Source: JBFMEX01 sp040752215 (lineage in GTDB: Bacteria; Pseudomonadota; Alphaproteobacteria; Rhizobiales; Hyphomicrobiaceae). Taken from it: 64,000 nt of DNA. Location: the NCBI GenBank assembly GCA_040752215.1, contig JBFMEX010000053.1:1-64000 (forward strand), read 5' to 3'. Shown here piece by piece: positions 50,670 through 59,248 of this stretch; positions within the stretch are counted from its first letter, which is position 1, and each line of letters starts with the position of its first letter. A model generated the notes under the pieces. It saw only the letters and a program-made list of their open reading frames with translations. It was not told the DNA's origin and made no database searches. Made by a program: the position numbers and the translations under genes.

Positions 50670-51922
50670 CACACGACCATCGGCTCCGGTATCGGCACGA
50701 TGAAACGGCCGCCCCACGCCGTCACCTCCGCCATCTGCGCCATCACCTCGTCGCGAATGTTCCACGGCAGGATCAGCACATAGTCCGGCCGGTCGGCGAG
50801 CAGGTGCTCCGGCGCCAGCACGGGAATGCGCGTGCCGGGCAGGAAGAGACCCTGCTTGGCCGGGCTGCGATCGACGGTATAGTCGAGGAAATCGGTGCCG
50901 ATGCCGCAGTAGTTGAGCAGCGTGTTGCCCTTGGCCGGTGCGCCGTAGCCGGCGATGCGCTTGCCGGATCGTTTCAGGTCGATCAGCAGCGACAGCAGCT
51001 TGCGCTTTGTCGCGCGCACCTGCTCGCGGAACCCGGCGTAGGTCTCGAGCCGATCGAGGCCAGCCGTGCGCTCGCGGTCCATCAGCTGCGCGAGTCTGTC
51101 GGTTGTCGGATCGGGATGCGCGGCGTGGCGCACCATCAGCCGCAGCGAGCCGCCATGCGTTGCCAGCTCCTCGACGTCGCGCAGTGCGAGGCCATGGCGG
51201 CGGAACAGCGGCTCCAGCGCGATCAGCGATAGATAGCTGTAGTGCTCATGATAGATGGTGTCGAACTGATTGCCTTCGATCAGGCGGAGAAGATGCGGAA
51301 ATTCGAAGCTGGCAGCGCCTGATGGCGCGAGCAGCCTCGCGAATCCGGCGACGAAATCATTGAGATCGGGCACGTGCGCGAGCACGTTGTTGGCGACTGT
51401 CAGATCCGCGAGGCGCCCGCGTGCGGCGATGCGCTCGGCCGTGGCGCGGCCAAAGAATGCGACCTCGGTCGGCACGCCCGATCTCGCGGCGGCCTCGGCG
51501 CAGTTTGCGGCCGGGTCGATGCCGAGACACGGCACGCCGCGGGCGACGAAATGCTTCAAGAGGTAGCCGTCGTTGCTGGCGACCTCGACGACGAAGCTCT
51601 CGGGCCCCAAGCGGTGACGGTCGACCGCCTGTTCGACGAAGCGGCGCGCATGCTCCACCCAGCCGGCGGTAACCGAGGAGAAGTAGGCATAGTCGGCGTG
51701 AAAATGGCTCTCGGGTGCAACCACGTCCTCGATCTGCACCAGGAGGCATTTGCCGCACACGAAAGCCCTGAGCGGATAGAACGGCTCCGGCCGGTTGCGG
51801 CTCTCGTACCGAACGAAGGCGTTGGAGACCGGACTGGCGCCGAGATCGACGAACACCTCGGCGAGTGGCGCACCGCACGAGCGGCAGGCCTGTTCCGGCG
51901 CATTGTCGTCAGACGCCGCCAT
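50669..51922 (-). CDS. NDP-hexose C-methyltransferase-type enzyme
   Basis: 417-aa three-domain methyltransferase. The N-terminal zinc-binding domain has CRSCG and CGKC, the middle SAM domain has VVEVASNDGYLLKHF, and the C-terminal domain has KRIAGYGAPAKGNTLLNY. This order (Methyltransf_13/11/14) is that of sugar C-methyltransferases such as TylC3, which add a methyl to a 4-keto sugar. In this operon the likely substrate is CDP-4-keto-6-deoxyglucose or its epimer. The ATG has AGGGAG upstream and overlaps the rfbG end by 14 bases. Confidence 0.87.
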   Translation of the reverse strand: MAASDDNAPEQACRSCGAPLAEVFVDLGASPVSNAFVRYESRNRPEPFYPLRAFVCGKCLLVQIEDVVAPESHFHADYAYFSSVTAGWVEHARRFVEQAVDRHRLGPESFVVEVASNDGYLLKHFVARGVPCLGIDPAANCAEAAARSGVPTEVAFFGRATAERIAARGRLADLTVANNVLAHVPDLNDFVAGFARLLAPSGAASFEFPHLLRLIEGNQFDTIYHEHYSYLSLIALEPLFRRHGLALRDVEELATHGGSLRLMVRHAAHPDPTTDRLAQLMDRERTAGLDRLETYAGFREQVRATKRKLLSLLIDLKRSGKRIAGYGAPAKGNTLLNYCGIGTDFLDYTVDRSPAKQGLFLPGTRIPVLAPEHLLADRPDYVLILPWNIRDEVMAQMAEVTAWGGRFIVPIPEPMVV

Positions 51923-53003
51923 CGCCGTGCTCCCTGATCTGACGCTCGGTCTCGCGCGTCGCTGCGGCGGGGCCGATCGCATGGGCCCTGTACCAGGCGA
52001 CGGTACGGGCAATGCTCTCCTCGATGGGCCAGCGTGACCGCCAGCCGAAATCGCCGCGGAACAGCGTCGAATCGAGCGCCAGGAGGCGCGACTCGGGCGC
52101 GGCCCACCCGGGCTGCTCGACCTTGACGCGCGCCCCGTCGCCCCAGTGCGCCCCCAGCCGCTCGACGAGACGGCCGACCGGCACCACACTCTCGCCATCG
52201 GGTCCGACGTTGTAGGCCTCGGCCAGCGGCGCGTTGGCGGCGCGTGCGCGATCGGCGATCCGCAGCAGCGCATCGACGACGTCGAGCACGTGTTGCCACG
52301 GCCGCGTGGAGGCGGGCGAGCGGATGGCCAGCGTCTCGCCGCGGCTCCAGGCGCGCACGGCATCGGGCACCAGGCGGTCCTCGGACCAGTCGCCGCCGCC
52401 GATCACATTGCCGGCACGGACCGCGACCAGCCGCAGAGGCGGATTGCCGTCGCAACGCGCCGCGGACAGATAGGTCTCGCGATACTGCGCAATCGCCAGC
52501 TCCGCCATCGCCTTGGAGAGGCCATAGGGCTCGTGGCCGCCGAGCGCGTCGCTCTCGCGGTAGGGCCAGATCCACTCGTGGTTGCGATAGACCTTGTCGG
52601 TGGTCATCAGAACTGCTGCACCTGCCGAAGGAGCGCGGCGCAGCGCCTCGAGCAGCGTCAACGTGCCCATGACATTCGCGCGGTAGGTCTCGAGTGGCTC
52701 GGCGAAGGCGCGGCGCACGAGCGGCTGGGCGGCGAGATGGAAGACGACCTCGGGCTGCTCGTGGGCCAGCACGTCAGCGAGCGCGTCGAAGTCGGCGATA
52801 TCGCCGCGATGGTCGGCGACGCGAGTTGCGAGTCCGGTCGCCTCGAACAGGCTCGGTGTCGTCGGCACATTGTTGGCGTAGCCGGAGACGAGCGCACCGC
52901 GCGCCAGCAACGCATGCGTCAGCCAGCCGCCGATGAAACCGGTGTGGCCGGTGACCAGCACCCGCCGGCCGGACCAGCCCGACGCGTCAGCGCCCTCGCC
53001 CAT
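51909..53003 (-). CDS. rfbG: RfbG, CDP-glucose 4,6-dehydratase
   Basis: 364-aa SDR dehydratase making CDP-4-keto-6-deoxy-D-glucose. NAD motif VTGHTGFIGGWLTHALLARG, then FHLAAQPLVRRAF, MTTDKVYRNHEW and YGLSKAMAELA (Tyr/Lys). The histidine in the NAD motif and the KVY..EW stretch are typical of the CDP-glucose branch. Coupled to rfbF (TGATG). Confidence 0.93.
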   Translation of the reverse strand: MGEGADASGWSGRRVLVTGHTGFIGGWLTHALLARGALVSGYANNVPTTPSLFEATGLATRVADHRGDIADFDALADVLAHEQPEVVFHLAAQPLVRRAFAEPLETYRANVMGTLTLLEALRRAPSAGAAVLMTTDKVYRNHEWIWPYRESDALGGHEPYGLSKAMAELAIAQYRETYLSAARCDGNPPLRLVAVRAGNVIGGGDWSEDRLVPDAVRAWSRGETLAIRSPASTRPWQHVLDVVDALLRIADRARAANAPLAEAYNVGPDGESVVPVGRLVERLGAHWGDGARVKVEQPGWAAPESRLLALDSTLFRGDFGWRSRWPIEESIARTVAWYRAHAIGPAAATRETERQIREHGDGGV

Positions 53004-53785
53004 CAGCTCCACACCTTCCACTTGGCGCGGCCCTCGTCCCACATCTGGTTCAGGAGCTGCATCTCGCGGAACGTATCCATGCACTGCCAGAAGCCGTTGT
53101 GGCGATGCACGCCGAGCTGATGCTCGGAGGCGATCCGCTCGAGCAACCCGCCCTCGAGCGAGAAATTGCCGGGCGGGCCATGGTCGAACACAGATTTCTC
53201 GAACACGAAGAAGCCGCCGTTGATCCAGCCCTGGTCGACCTGCGGCTTCTCGACGAAGTTCTTCACTGCATCGCCGGTCAGGCTCAGCTCTCCGAAGCGG
53301 GACGACGGATGCACGGCCGTGACGGTAGCGAGCTTGCCGCTCTGCTCGTGCACCTCGACGAGCCCCTTCAAGTCGACGTCGGCGACGCCGTCGCCGTAGG
53401 TCGCGAGGAAACGATCGCCGCGGATGTACGGCAGGATGCGCGCGAGACGGGTGCCGGTGTAGCTGTCGATGCCGGTGTCGACCAGCGTCACCGTCCAGTC
53501 GGGAAGCTCGGCCTCGCGCGAGACGATCTCGACCGCCCCGGTGCGCAAGTTGACCCGCGTGTCGGCATTCTGGAGCTTGTAGTTGAGGAAGTACTCCCGG
53601 ATCACCTCGCCCTTGTAGCCGAGGCAGAGGATGAAATCCTTGAAGCCGTGGGCGGCATAGATGTTCATGATGTGCCAGAGAATCGGCCGGCCGCCGATCG
53701 CCACCATTGGCTTCGGTTTGATCTCGGTCTCCTCGCGCAGACGGGTGCCGAGACCACCGCACAGGATTGCGACCTGATAGCTCAT
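53003..53785 (-). CDS. rfbF: RfbF, glucose-1-phosphate cytidylyltransferase
   Basis: 260-aa nucleotidyltransferase forming CDP-glucose. CGGLGTRLREETEIKPKPM, then GGRPILWHIMNIYAAHGF and FILCLGYKGEVIREYF match RfbF closely. It is the first gene of the leftward operon rfbF-rfbG-methyltransferase-epimerase-CmcI-formyltransferase-wbqC. A 260-bp divergent region separates it from the radical SAM gene. Confidence 0.95.
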   Translation of the reverse strand: MSYQVAILCGGLGTRLREETEIKPKPMVAIGGRPILWHIMNIYAAHGFKDFILCLGYKGEVIREYFLNYKLQNADTRVNLRTGAVEIVSREAELPDWTVTLVDTGIDSYTGTRLARILPYIRGDRFLATYGDGVADVDLKGLVEVHEQSGKLATVTAVHPSSRFGELSLTGDAVKNFVEKPQVDQGWINGGFFVFEKSVFDHGPPGNFSLEGGLLERIASEHQLGVHRHNGFWQCMDTFREMQLLNQMWDEGRAKWKVWS

Positions 53786-54045
53786 GGATCGAGTGCCCCC
53801 TCAGCGCATCGGGCCTCCGCGCCTGGCCCTCATGCTGCCACGGCTACTACTCGGAAGGGGGGCCGGCGGGCAACACAAGAGCGGTCGATTTCTGGTGATG
53901 GCGAAGGTGCCGCCCGATGGGCGTCCAACGACCTCGCCCGGAGACATTTTGCAATCGATCCTTGCCTTGCCGGCGCCGATCGCTACGATTTCCCCCCTCG
54001 CCCCCCGCCAGCGGTCCGGGCCCGTCGAACAGTTGGGAGTCCTCG

Positions 54046-55113
54046 ATGATTTGGCCGTTCCGGCGCCGTGAGCCCGCCAAGTGGTGGTCGTGCGACTTCG
54101 CCAACGAGATGACGATCCTGAGCAACGGCGACATCACGACCTGCTGCGTCGATGATCAGGGCAAGAACGCCTTCGCCAACATTTTCGAGCACGACGTCGC
54201 GGAGGTCGTGGCGAGACACGGCCGGTTCAAGCGGGCCTATCTCGACATGCAGATTGGCGATGGCGGCGACGCGAGCGCGTTCCCCGGCTGCCGGTCCTGT
54301 CTGCGCAATCCCAAGGCCCGCTTCTACATGCACGAGGTCACCCAGCCGGAGGCGGCGCGCGCGTTCGCGCGGCCACTGGAGGTACCGTGCGATTTCGTGA
54401 TGGAGATCTCGGCCCGCTGCAATGCGACCTGCCGGGGCTGCATTCACAAGCGGCTGGACAACGATCTCGGCTCGGTGCGGGAGGGCCATTCCGGCGTCGA
54501 GCTCGACCTCGATCGCACGCTGGCATTTCTCGAGCCGATCGGGACGAAGCTCAGGTACATTCGCCTCTACAATTACGGCGAGCCGTTCCTGCACAAGAAA
54601 ATCGACTGGTTCTGCCGGCAGCTCGTCGCGCTGTCGCCCGATGTGACGATCGGCATCTCGACCAACGGCACGGCATTCGGTTCCGACGAGCGGATCGGCC
54701 GAATACTCGACGCCGGCATCCATCACATCATCGTCTCGCTCCACGGCGGCAGCGAGACGACGTCCAAGAAGTACATGGGCGAGCGCTTCCCGTTCGACAA
54801 AGCGGTCGACAACATCACCCGCCTGATGGCGGCCAAGAAGGCGCGCGGTCAGGCGGAGCCGATGGTGGACCTCAAATGCGTGCTGTTCGAGTGGAACGAT
54901 TCGGACGCAGAAATGGATTCGTTTCGCGCGCTCGCCAGCCAGCTCGGGGTGGACGCATATCATTTCTGGGCGACCAACGGTCCAGGTGCCAGCAAGCGCT
55001 ATCCGCACGGCAGCGCCGCCTGGGACGATCTCGTCCGCCGCGGCCTCGACTGCGGCGGCCTGCACCGCGAGATCATGAACGTCGACCAGCGCTGGACGCG
55101 CAAGTCCGCGTAG
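54046..55113 (+). CDS. Radical SAM protein with N-terminal SPASM-like cysteine region
   Basis: 355-aa enzyme. The radical SAM cluster motif is C125-x3-C129-x2-C132 (CNATCRGC). Before it, residues 16-85 carry extra cysteines (C16, C33, C34, C82, C85) in a pattern (MTILSNGDITTCCVDD) that in related proteins lies after the core, so the auxiliary-cluster region seems to be at the N terminus. I chose ATG at 54046 with GGGAG upstream. The substrate is unknown; a carbohydrate or peptide modification is possible. It converges on a second, broken radical SAM gene. Confidence 0.8.
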   Translation: MIWPFRRREPAKWWSCDFANEMTILSNGDITTCCVDDQGKNAFANIFEHDVAEVVARHGRFKRAYLDMQIGDGGDASAFPGCRSCLRNPKARFYMHEVTQPEAARAFARPLEVPCDFVMEISARCNATCRGCIHKRLDNDLGSVREGHSGVELDLDRTLAFLEPIGTKLRYIRLYNYGEPFLHKKIDWFCRQLVALSPDVTIGISTNGTAFGSDERIGRILDAGIHHIIVSLHGGSETTSKKYMGERFPFDKAVDNITRLMAAKKARGQAEPMVDLKCVLFEWNDSDAEMDSFRALASQLGVDAYHFWATNGPGASKRYPHGSAAWDDLVRRGLDCGGLHREIMNVDQRWTRKSA

Positions 55114-55137
55114 AAGGACGCCGCAGCCCGACCGACC

Positions 55138-56237
55138 TCAGCCGGCGCCGACGATCTCCTCGGGAGAATCGAGCAGAGATTGGGTGATCCGCCCCATTCT
55201 GAGCTTGAACGTGCAGGTCTTGCAGAACTCGGGCACGCCGTACTCGTCCCAGTGCCAGAAGCGCCGGAACGTGTCGGAGCCGAGCATGTCGGCGAGCGAC
55301 ATGTCCCTGACGTTGCCGAGCCGGAGCTCCTCTGCGTCGTCGTAGTTGTCGCACGGGCAAATGCTGACGTTGCCGTTCGACAGCACGGCCACCGCCAGCA
55401 ACGGCATGAAGCACTGCTTCTCGTCGCGCGGCGGATTAGACCACTCCGCCGCCATCGGCAGCGGGTCGGTCTCCGGCGTGAAGATGCCCCAGTTGGCGAA
55501 GCGGTTGATGCAGTTCTTGACCTCGACCCGCCCGCGGCAAGCCTCGGCCTCGCCACCCAGCCGCGCAAAAACGTTGTCCTCAAGCCACGCCCCCGGATCG
55601 AACGCGCCGACGTCCCGCAGCAGGCGGAACTTCATCAGGACCCGGCAGCGCGAGAAGCGCACGATGCGCTCGATGCCGGCCATCATGCGATGGAACGTCT
55701 TCTTGCGGGTCATCATTGCGTATTCTTCGGCATCGGCGCCATAGACCGAGATCGAGACGATGGAGACGTGGGACAGCAGCTCGACCAGCTCGGCATCCGT
55801 GAAGCGATGCGCCATGGCCGCGTTGGTGGTGATGCCGATGCCGGTGACCGCCGCATGCGCCGCCGCCACCCGCACCCGCCGCAGCGGATCGCTATCGAGC
55901 AGGAAGTCGCCGACCACCGGCGTCAGGGACAGGAAGCCGCCACCGATCGCGGCATAGTCGTCGAGCACCTTGTCGAACAGATCGAACGGCATGGCCAGCT
56001 TTGGCCGCGCCTGCTTCGAGTAGGCGCAGATCAGGCCATCGTTGTGCACTTGTTGACCGTGTCGACCTTGAGGTAGAGCGGCCGGGGCCGGCGCTCCGGC
56101 GTCAGCAGCTTGTGCACGTCGAGGTTGCGCAGGCGTGGCACGCTGCTCCAGAAGCCGGGCTCGGGGCGCGCAGCGGGCCGCGGCGCACCGGGCCTGCGGA
56201 ACGAGACCAGCCGACCGACCAACGATGACACCGACAT
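55138..56237 (-). pseudogene. Frameshifted radical SAM/SPASM gene
   Basis: Two overlapping frames make one protein of about 366 aa if a single base is restored near 56043-56048. The upstream frame ends LYLKVDTVNKC and then runs into a stop. The downstream frame resumes with GLICAYSKQARPK and continues to a SPASM-type end with CFMPLLAVAVLSNGNVSICPC and FCKTCTF. Around the break the sequence reads AAGTGCACAACGATGGC; one added A would give K-C-N-N-D-G-L-I-C. Even then the middle Cys of CxxxCxxC would be Gly. Either a decayed gene or a sequencing error plus a variant motif. Confidence 0.72.
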
Positions 56238-56350
56238 GCCGTCCCCCGACCCGTACCCCGTGGACAATGGACCGGGCCGAACCTATCAACTCGGCGGCGA
56301 GGTGTCGAATGCGCAGCGCGCGACCGCGCGGCGGGCCCCGCCGGGGAGGA

Positions 56351-57703
56351 TCACGCCACCGCAGCGATGGCGAGATAGCAGCGGCCGTCGGTCCACAGCG
56401 AGCGCGCGGCGCCGCTCGTGTGATACATGCGCAGGATGAAGTAGTCGCCCGCCGACACGGCGATCGGGCCCGGCGTCGCCGCGCCGCCGACCGCCGACAG
56501 CGGCAGCGCGAACGGATAGGGCCCCGAGACTTGCGTGCCGGAGCTGTTGAAGTGATAGAGCTCCATGTAATAGTTGCCGGAGAGTGTCGCCGTGAATTGC
56601 AGATAGCCCCACAACAGCGCCAGCGATACCCCGGACGGCACGGTCATCCGCTGGGGATTGGTCGTGGTGTCGTGCCAGCCGCCGATGTCGTAGCTTTCGG
56701 TGTGCAGCGGGATGTCGGTGAGCACGCCGGTCGGCACGCTCACCGCGCTCGTCACCTTTGCCGAGCAGCGCGAGGCGAAGGGCACGAACCCGCCGCCGCC
56801 ACCGGTGGTGTCGAGGTCGCTGGTCGCCCCGCCCTCGCGTTTGCGGAACTTGCCGGTGGTCGTGTTGTACCAGAGGTCGCCGTCCTGCGGGGCCGAGGGG
56901 TCGCCGGCGGCGGGAACGAGCCGCAACCCGGCGTTGGTCGCATCGTGGCTGAACGTGTGGCGCGCGCCAGCGAGATGAGACACCGCACCCGTGGTGCGAT
57001 CGATGATCATCGCCTCCTTGAAAGTCGCGCCGTCGGCGGAGACCTTGAAGTGGAAGTCGTCATCGCCGACGAGGCCGATCTCGGCGCGGCCGGAGAAATT
57101 GTCCTGGTAGAGCAGGCTCGCGACATTCGCCGCCGCCGCCTTGTTGATCTTGATGCGATGGTCGCTGCCGGAGTGGTTCAACAGCGTCGCGGCGGCCGAC
57201 ACGGTGAGCCGGTTGGTCGTGTCCGCCGTCGCGTTGACGCCGAGCGTGGTCGGGTTGATCGGCGTGTAGCGGGCGTCGCCGCGGGCGTCGGTGTGATACT
57301 GCGGATGATCGTCGTCGCCGAGGCCGGTCAGTGCGCCGTGGTCGCTGACGCCGCCGCCACCGCCGCCGCCGAATGCGGCCCACGCCGTGCCGTCCCAGAC
57401 CACGGCGGAATCGATATCCGCGATCCAGCAAATCCAGCCTTCGCGCGGCAGGTAGAACAGCCACGCGCCGTCCTGGAAGGCGGCGATCTCGCCGTCATGG
57501 CCAGCCCAGGCCCCGGTCGCCCCGGCGGCCACGATGTAGCGGTCGCCGTCTGCAGGGGAGCCCGGCGGCGCGGTCAGATCGCGGTCGAGGACGGAAAGCT
57601 GGACGATGGCGTCGAGCACCCGCAAGGCCTCGTTGTGGGTGACGTGCTTCTGGGATTGCGCCGCCATGATGTATGGCAGCACCAGATTGGGCGTATCGTC
57701 CAC
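56351..57703 (-). CDS. DUF2793 / phage tail-fibre-like protein
   Basis: About 450 aa, read from GTG at 57701-57703 with AAGGA upstream. The N-terminal 110 residues (TPNLVLPYIMAAQSQKHVTHN ... AWLFYLPREGWICW) are a DUF2793 domain as in gene-transfer-agent and phage structural proteins. A short-fibre motif HGALTGLGDDDHPQYHTD follows, then a Gly/Ala-rich middle and a beta-rich C-terminal part. No other phage genes lie nearby. It may be a surface or receptor-binding protein; the function is unknown. Confidence 0.7.
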   Translation of the reverse strand: MDDTPNLVLPYIMAAQSQKHVTHNEALRVLDAIVQLSVLDRDLTAPPGSPADGDRYIVAAGATGAWAGHDGEIAAFQDGAWLFYLPREGWICWIADIDSAVVWDGTAWAAFGGGGGGGVSDHGALTGLGDDDHPQYHTDARGDARYTPINPTTLGVNATADTTNRLTVSAAATLLNHSGSDHRIKINKAAAANVASLLYQDNFSGRAEIGLVGDDDFHFKVSADGATFKEAMIIDRTTGAVSHLAGARHTFSHDATNAGLRLVPAAGDPSAPQDGDLWYNTTTGKFRKREGGATSDLDTTGGGGGFVPFASRCSAKVTSAVSVPTGVLTDIPLHTESYDIGGWHDTTTNPQRMTVPSGVSLALLWGYLQFTATLSGNYYMELYHFNSSGTQVSGPYPFALPLSAVGGAATPGPIAVSAGDYFILRMYHTSGAARSLWTDGRCYLAIAAVA

Positions 57704-57915
57704 GTTCGCCGGTCCTTGCTCGGGGCCATCTCGACACGCGGATGATAGGAATGGCCGCGGCGCGCGGGGATAACATGGCCCTGCCGGCGTCTCCGCCCGC
57801 GCGTAGGATTTGACCTCGGCAGCGTCGGCACCTATCCGTTCGCCCTTGTGAAGCGGCGCCGGCTGGGGCAGCCTTCCCCGTGCCCCACCGGATCCTCTAA
57901 GGAGCAATCGCCATC

Positions 57916-59202
57916 GTGGCCTCGCTGACCATTGCCGTCGTCGGCCTCGGCTACGTCGGCCTGCCGCTCGCCGTCGAGCTCGGCAAGAAGCACCGCACCA
58001 TCGGCATCGATCTCTCCGAGGAGAAAGTCGCGAGCTACCGGCGCGGCGTCGACCCGACCGGCGAGATGGCGAGCGAGGAGCTGGCGGCGGCGACCCGTCT
58101 CGTCTGCTCGACCGACCCCAGCCTGCTCGGCGAGGCGGATGTCGTCATCGTCGCGGTGCCGACCCCGGTCGACGATGCCAAGAAGCCGGACATGCGCGCG
58201 CTCGTCGCCAGCTCGGAGACCGTCGGGCGTCACATGAAGGCCGGCGCAATCGTGGTCTATGAATCGACCGTCTACCCCGGCGCCACCGAGGAGGTGTGCA
58301 TCCCGGTGCTCGAGCGCGCATCGGGCAAGACCTGGAAGCGCGATTTCTTCGTCGGCTACTCGCCGGAGCGGATCAATCCCGGCGACAAGGAGCGCACGCT
58401 CGCGCGCATCACCAAGGTCGTCGCCGGCGATACGCCCGAGACAGTGGCGCGCCTCGTCGAGGTATATGGCTCGGTGGTCGAAGCAGGAATATTTCCGGTC
58501 ACCAGCATCAAGGTGGCTGAAGCGGCGAAGGTCATCGAGAACACGCAGCGCGACCTCAATATCGCACTGATGAACGAGCTCGCCATCATCTTCAAGCGGC
58601 TCGGCATCGACACGCTCGAGGTGCTGAAGGCCGCCGGCACCAAATGGAACTTCCTGCCCTTCCGGCCCGGCCTTGTCGGCGGACACTGCATCGGCGTCGA
58701 TCCCTACTATCTGACCCATAAGGCGGAACAGCTCGGCTATCACCCGCAGGTAATTCTTGCCGGCCGGCGCATCAACGACGGCATGGGCCCATTCGTCGCC
58801 GGCGAGACGGTGAAGCAGATGATCGCCCACGACCTGCCTGTCAAAGGCGGCAAGGTGATCGTGCTCGGCATGACCTTCAAGGAGAATTGCCGCGACCTTC
58901 GCAACTCCAAGGTCATCGACGTGGTGCGCGAGTTGCAGAGCTACGGCTGCAAGGTCCACGTCCACGACCCGCTCGCCGACAGCCGCGAGTGCGAGCACGA
59001 GTACGGCATTCCGCTTGTACAGTGGAACGCGCTGCCGACCGCGCACGCGATCGTCGCCGCGGTGGCCCACAAAGCCTACATCGACCTCGGCCCTGGCAGG
59101 CTGGTCGAGAAGCTGGTACCGGGCGGCATATTCGCCGACGTGAAGTGCGCCTACGATCCGAGCGAGATCACCGCCGCCGGCGCGCGACTGTGGCGGCTCT
59201 AG
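57916..59202 (+). CDS. UDP-N-acetylhexosamine 6-dehydrogenase (WbpO/TviB type)
   Basis: 428-aa nucleotide-sugar dehydrogenase of the UDP-GlcNAc/GalNAc class. NAD motif AVVGLGYVGLPLAV; the catalytic Cys is in GGHCIGVDPYYL; FKENCRDLRNSK is typical of WbpO/VipA/TviB rather than UDP-glucose dehydrogenase. It yields a UDP-aminouronic acid. The start is GTG at 57916 with AAGGAG upstream. The asparagine-synthase-like gene follows after 46 bp on the same strand. Confidence 0.9.
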   Translation: MASLTIAVVGLGYVGLPLAVELGKKHRTIGIDLSEEKVASYRRGVDPTGEMASEELAAATRLVCSTDPSLLGEADVVIVAVPTPVDDAKKPDMRALVASSETVGRHMKAGAIVVYESTVYPGATEEVCIPVLERASGKTWKRDFFVGYSPERINPGDKERTLARITKVVAGDTPETVARLVEVYGSVVEAGIFPVTSIKVAEAAKVIENTQRDLNIALMNELAIIFKRLGIDTLEVLKAAGTKWNFLPFRPGLVGGHCIGVDPYYLTHKAEQLGYHPQVILAGRRINDGMGPFVAGETVKQMIAHDLPVKGGKVIVLGMTFKENCRDLRNSKVIDVVRELQSYGCKVHVHDPLADSRECEHEYGIPLVQWNALPTAHAIVAAVAHKAYIDLGPGRLVEKLVPGGIFADVKCAYDPSEITAAGARLWRL

Positions 59203-59248
59203 TCGTGCCCGCGGCACCCGCGAAGAATGCATTGAAGGCCGCAGTCGC

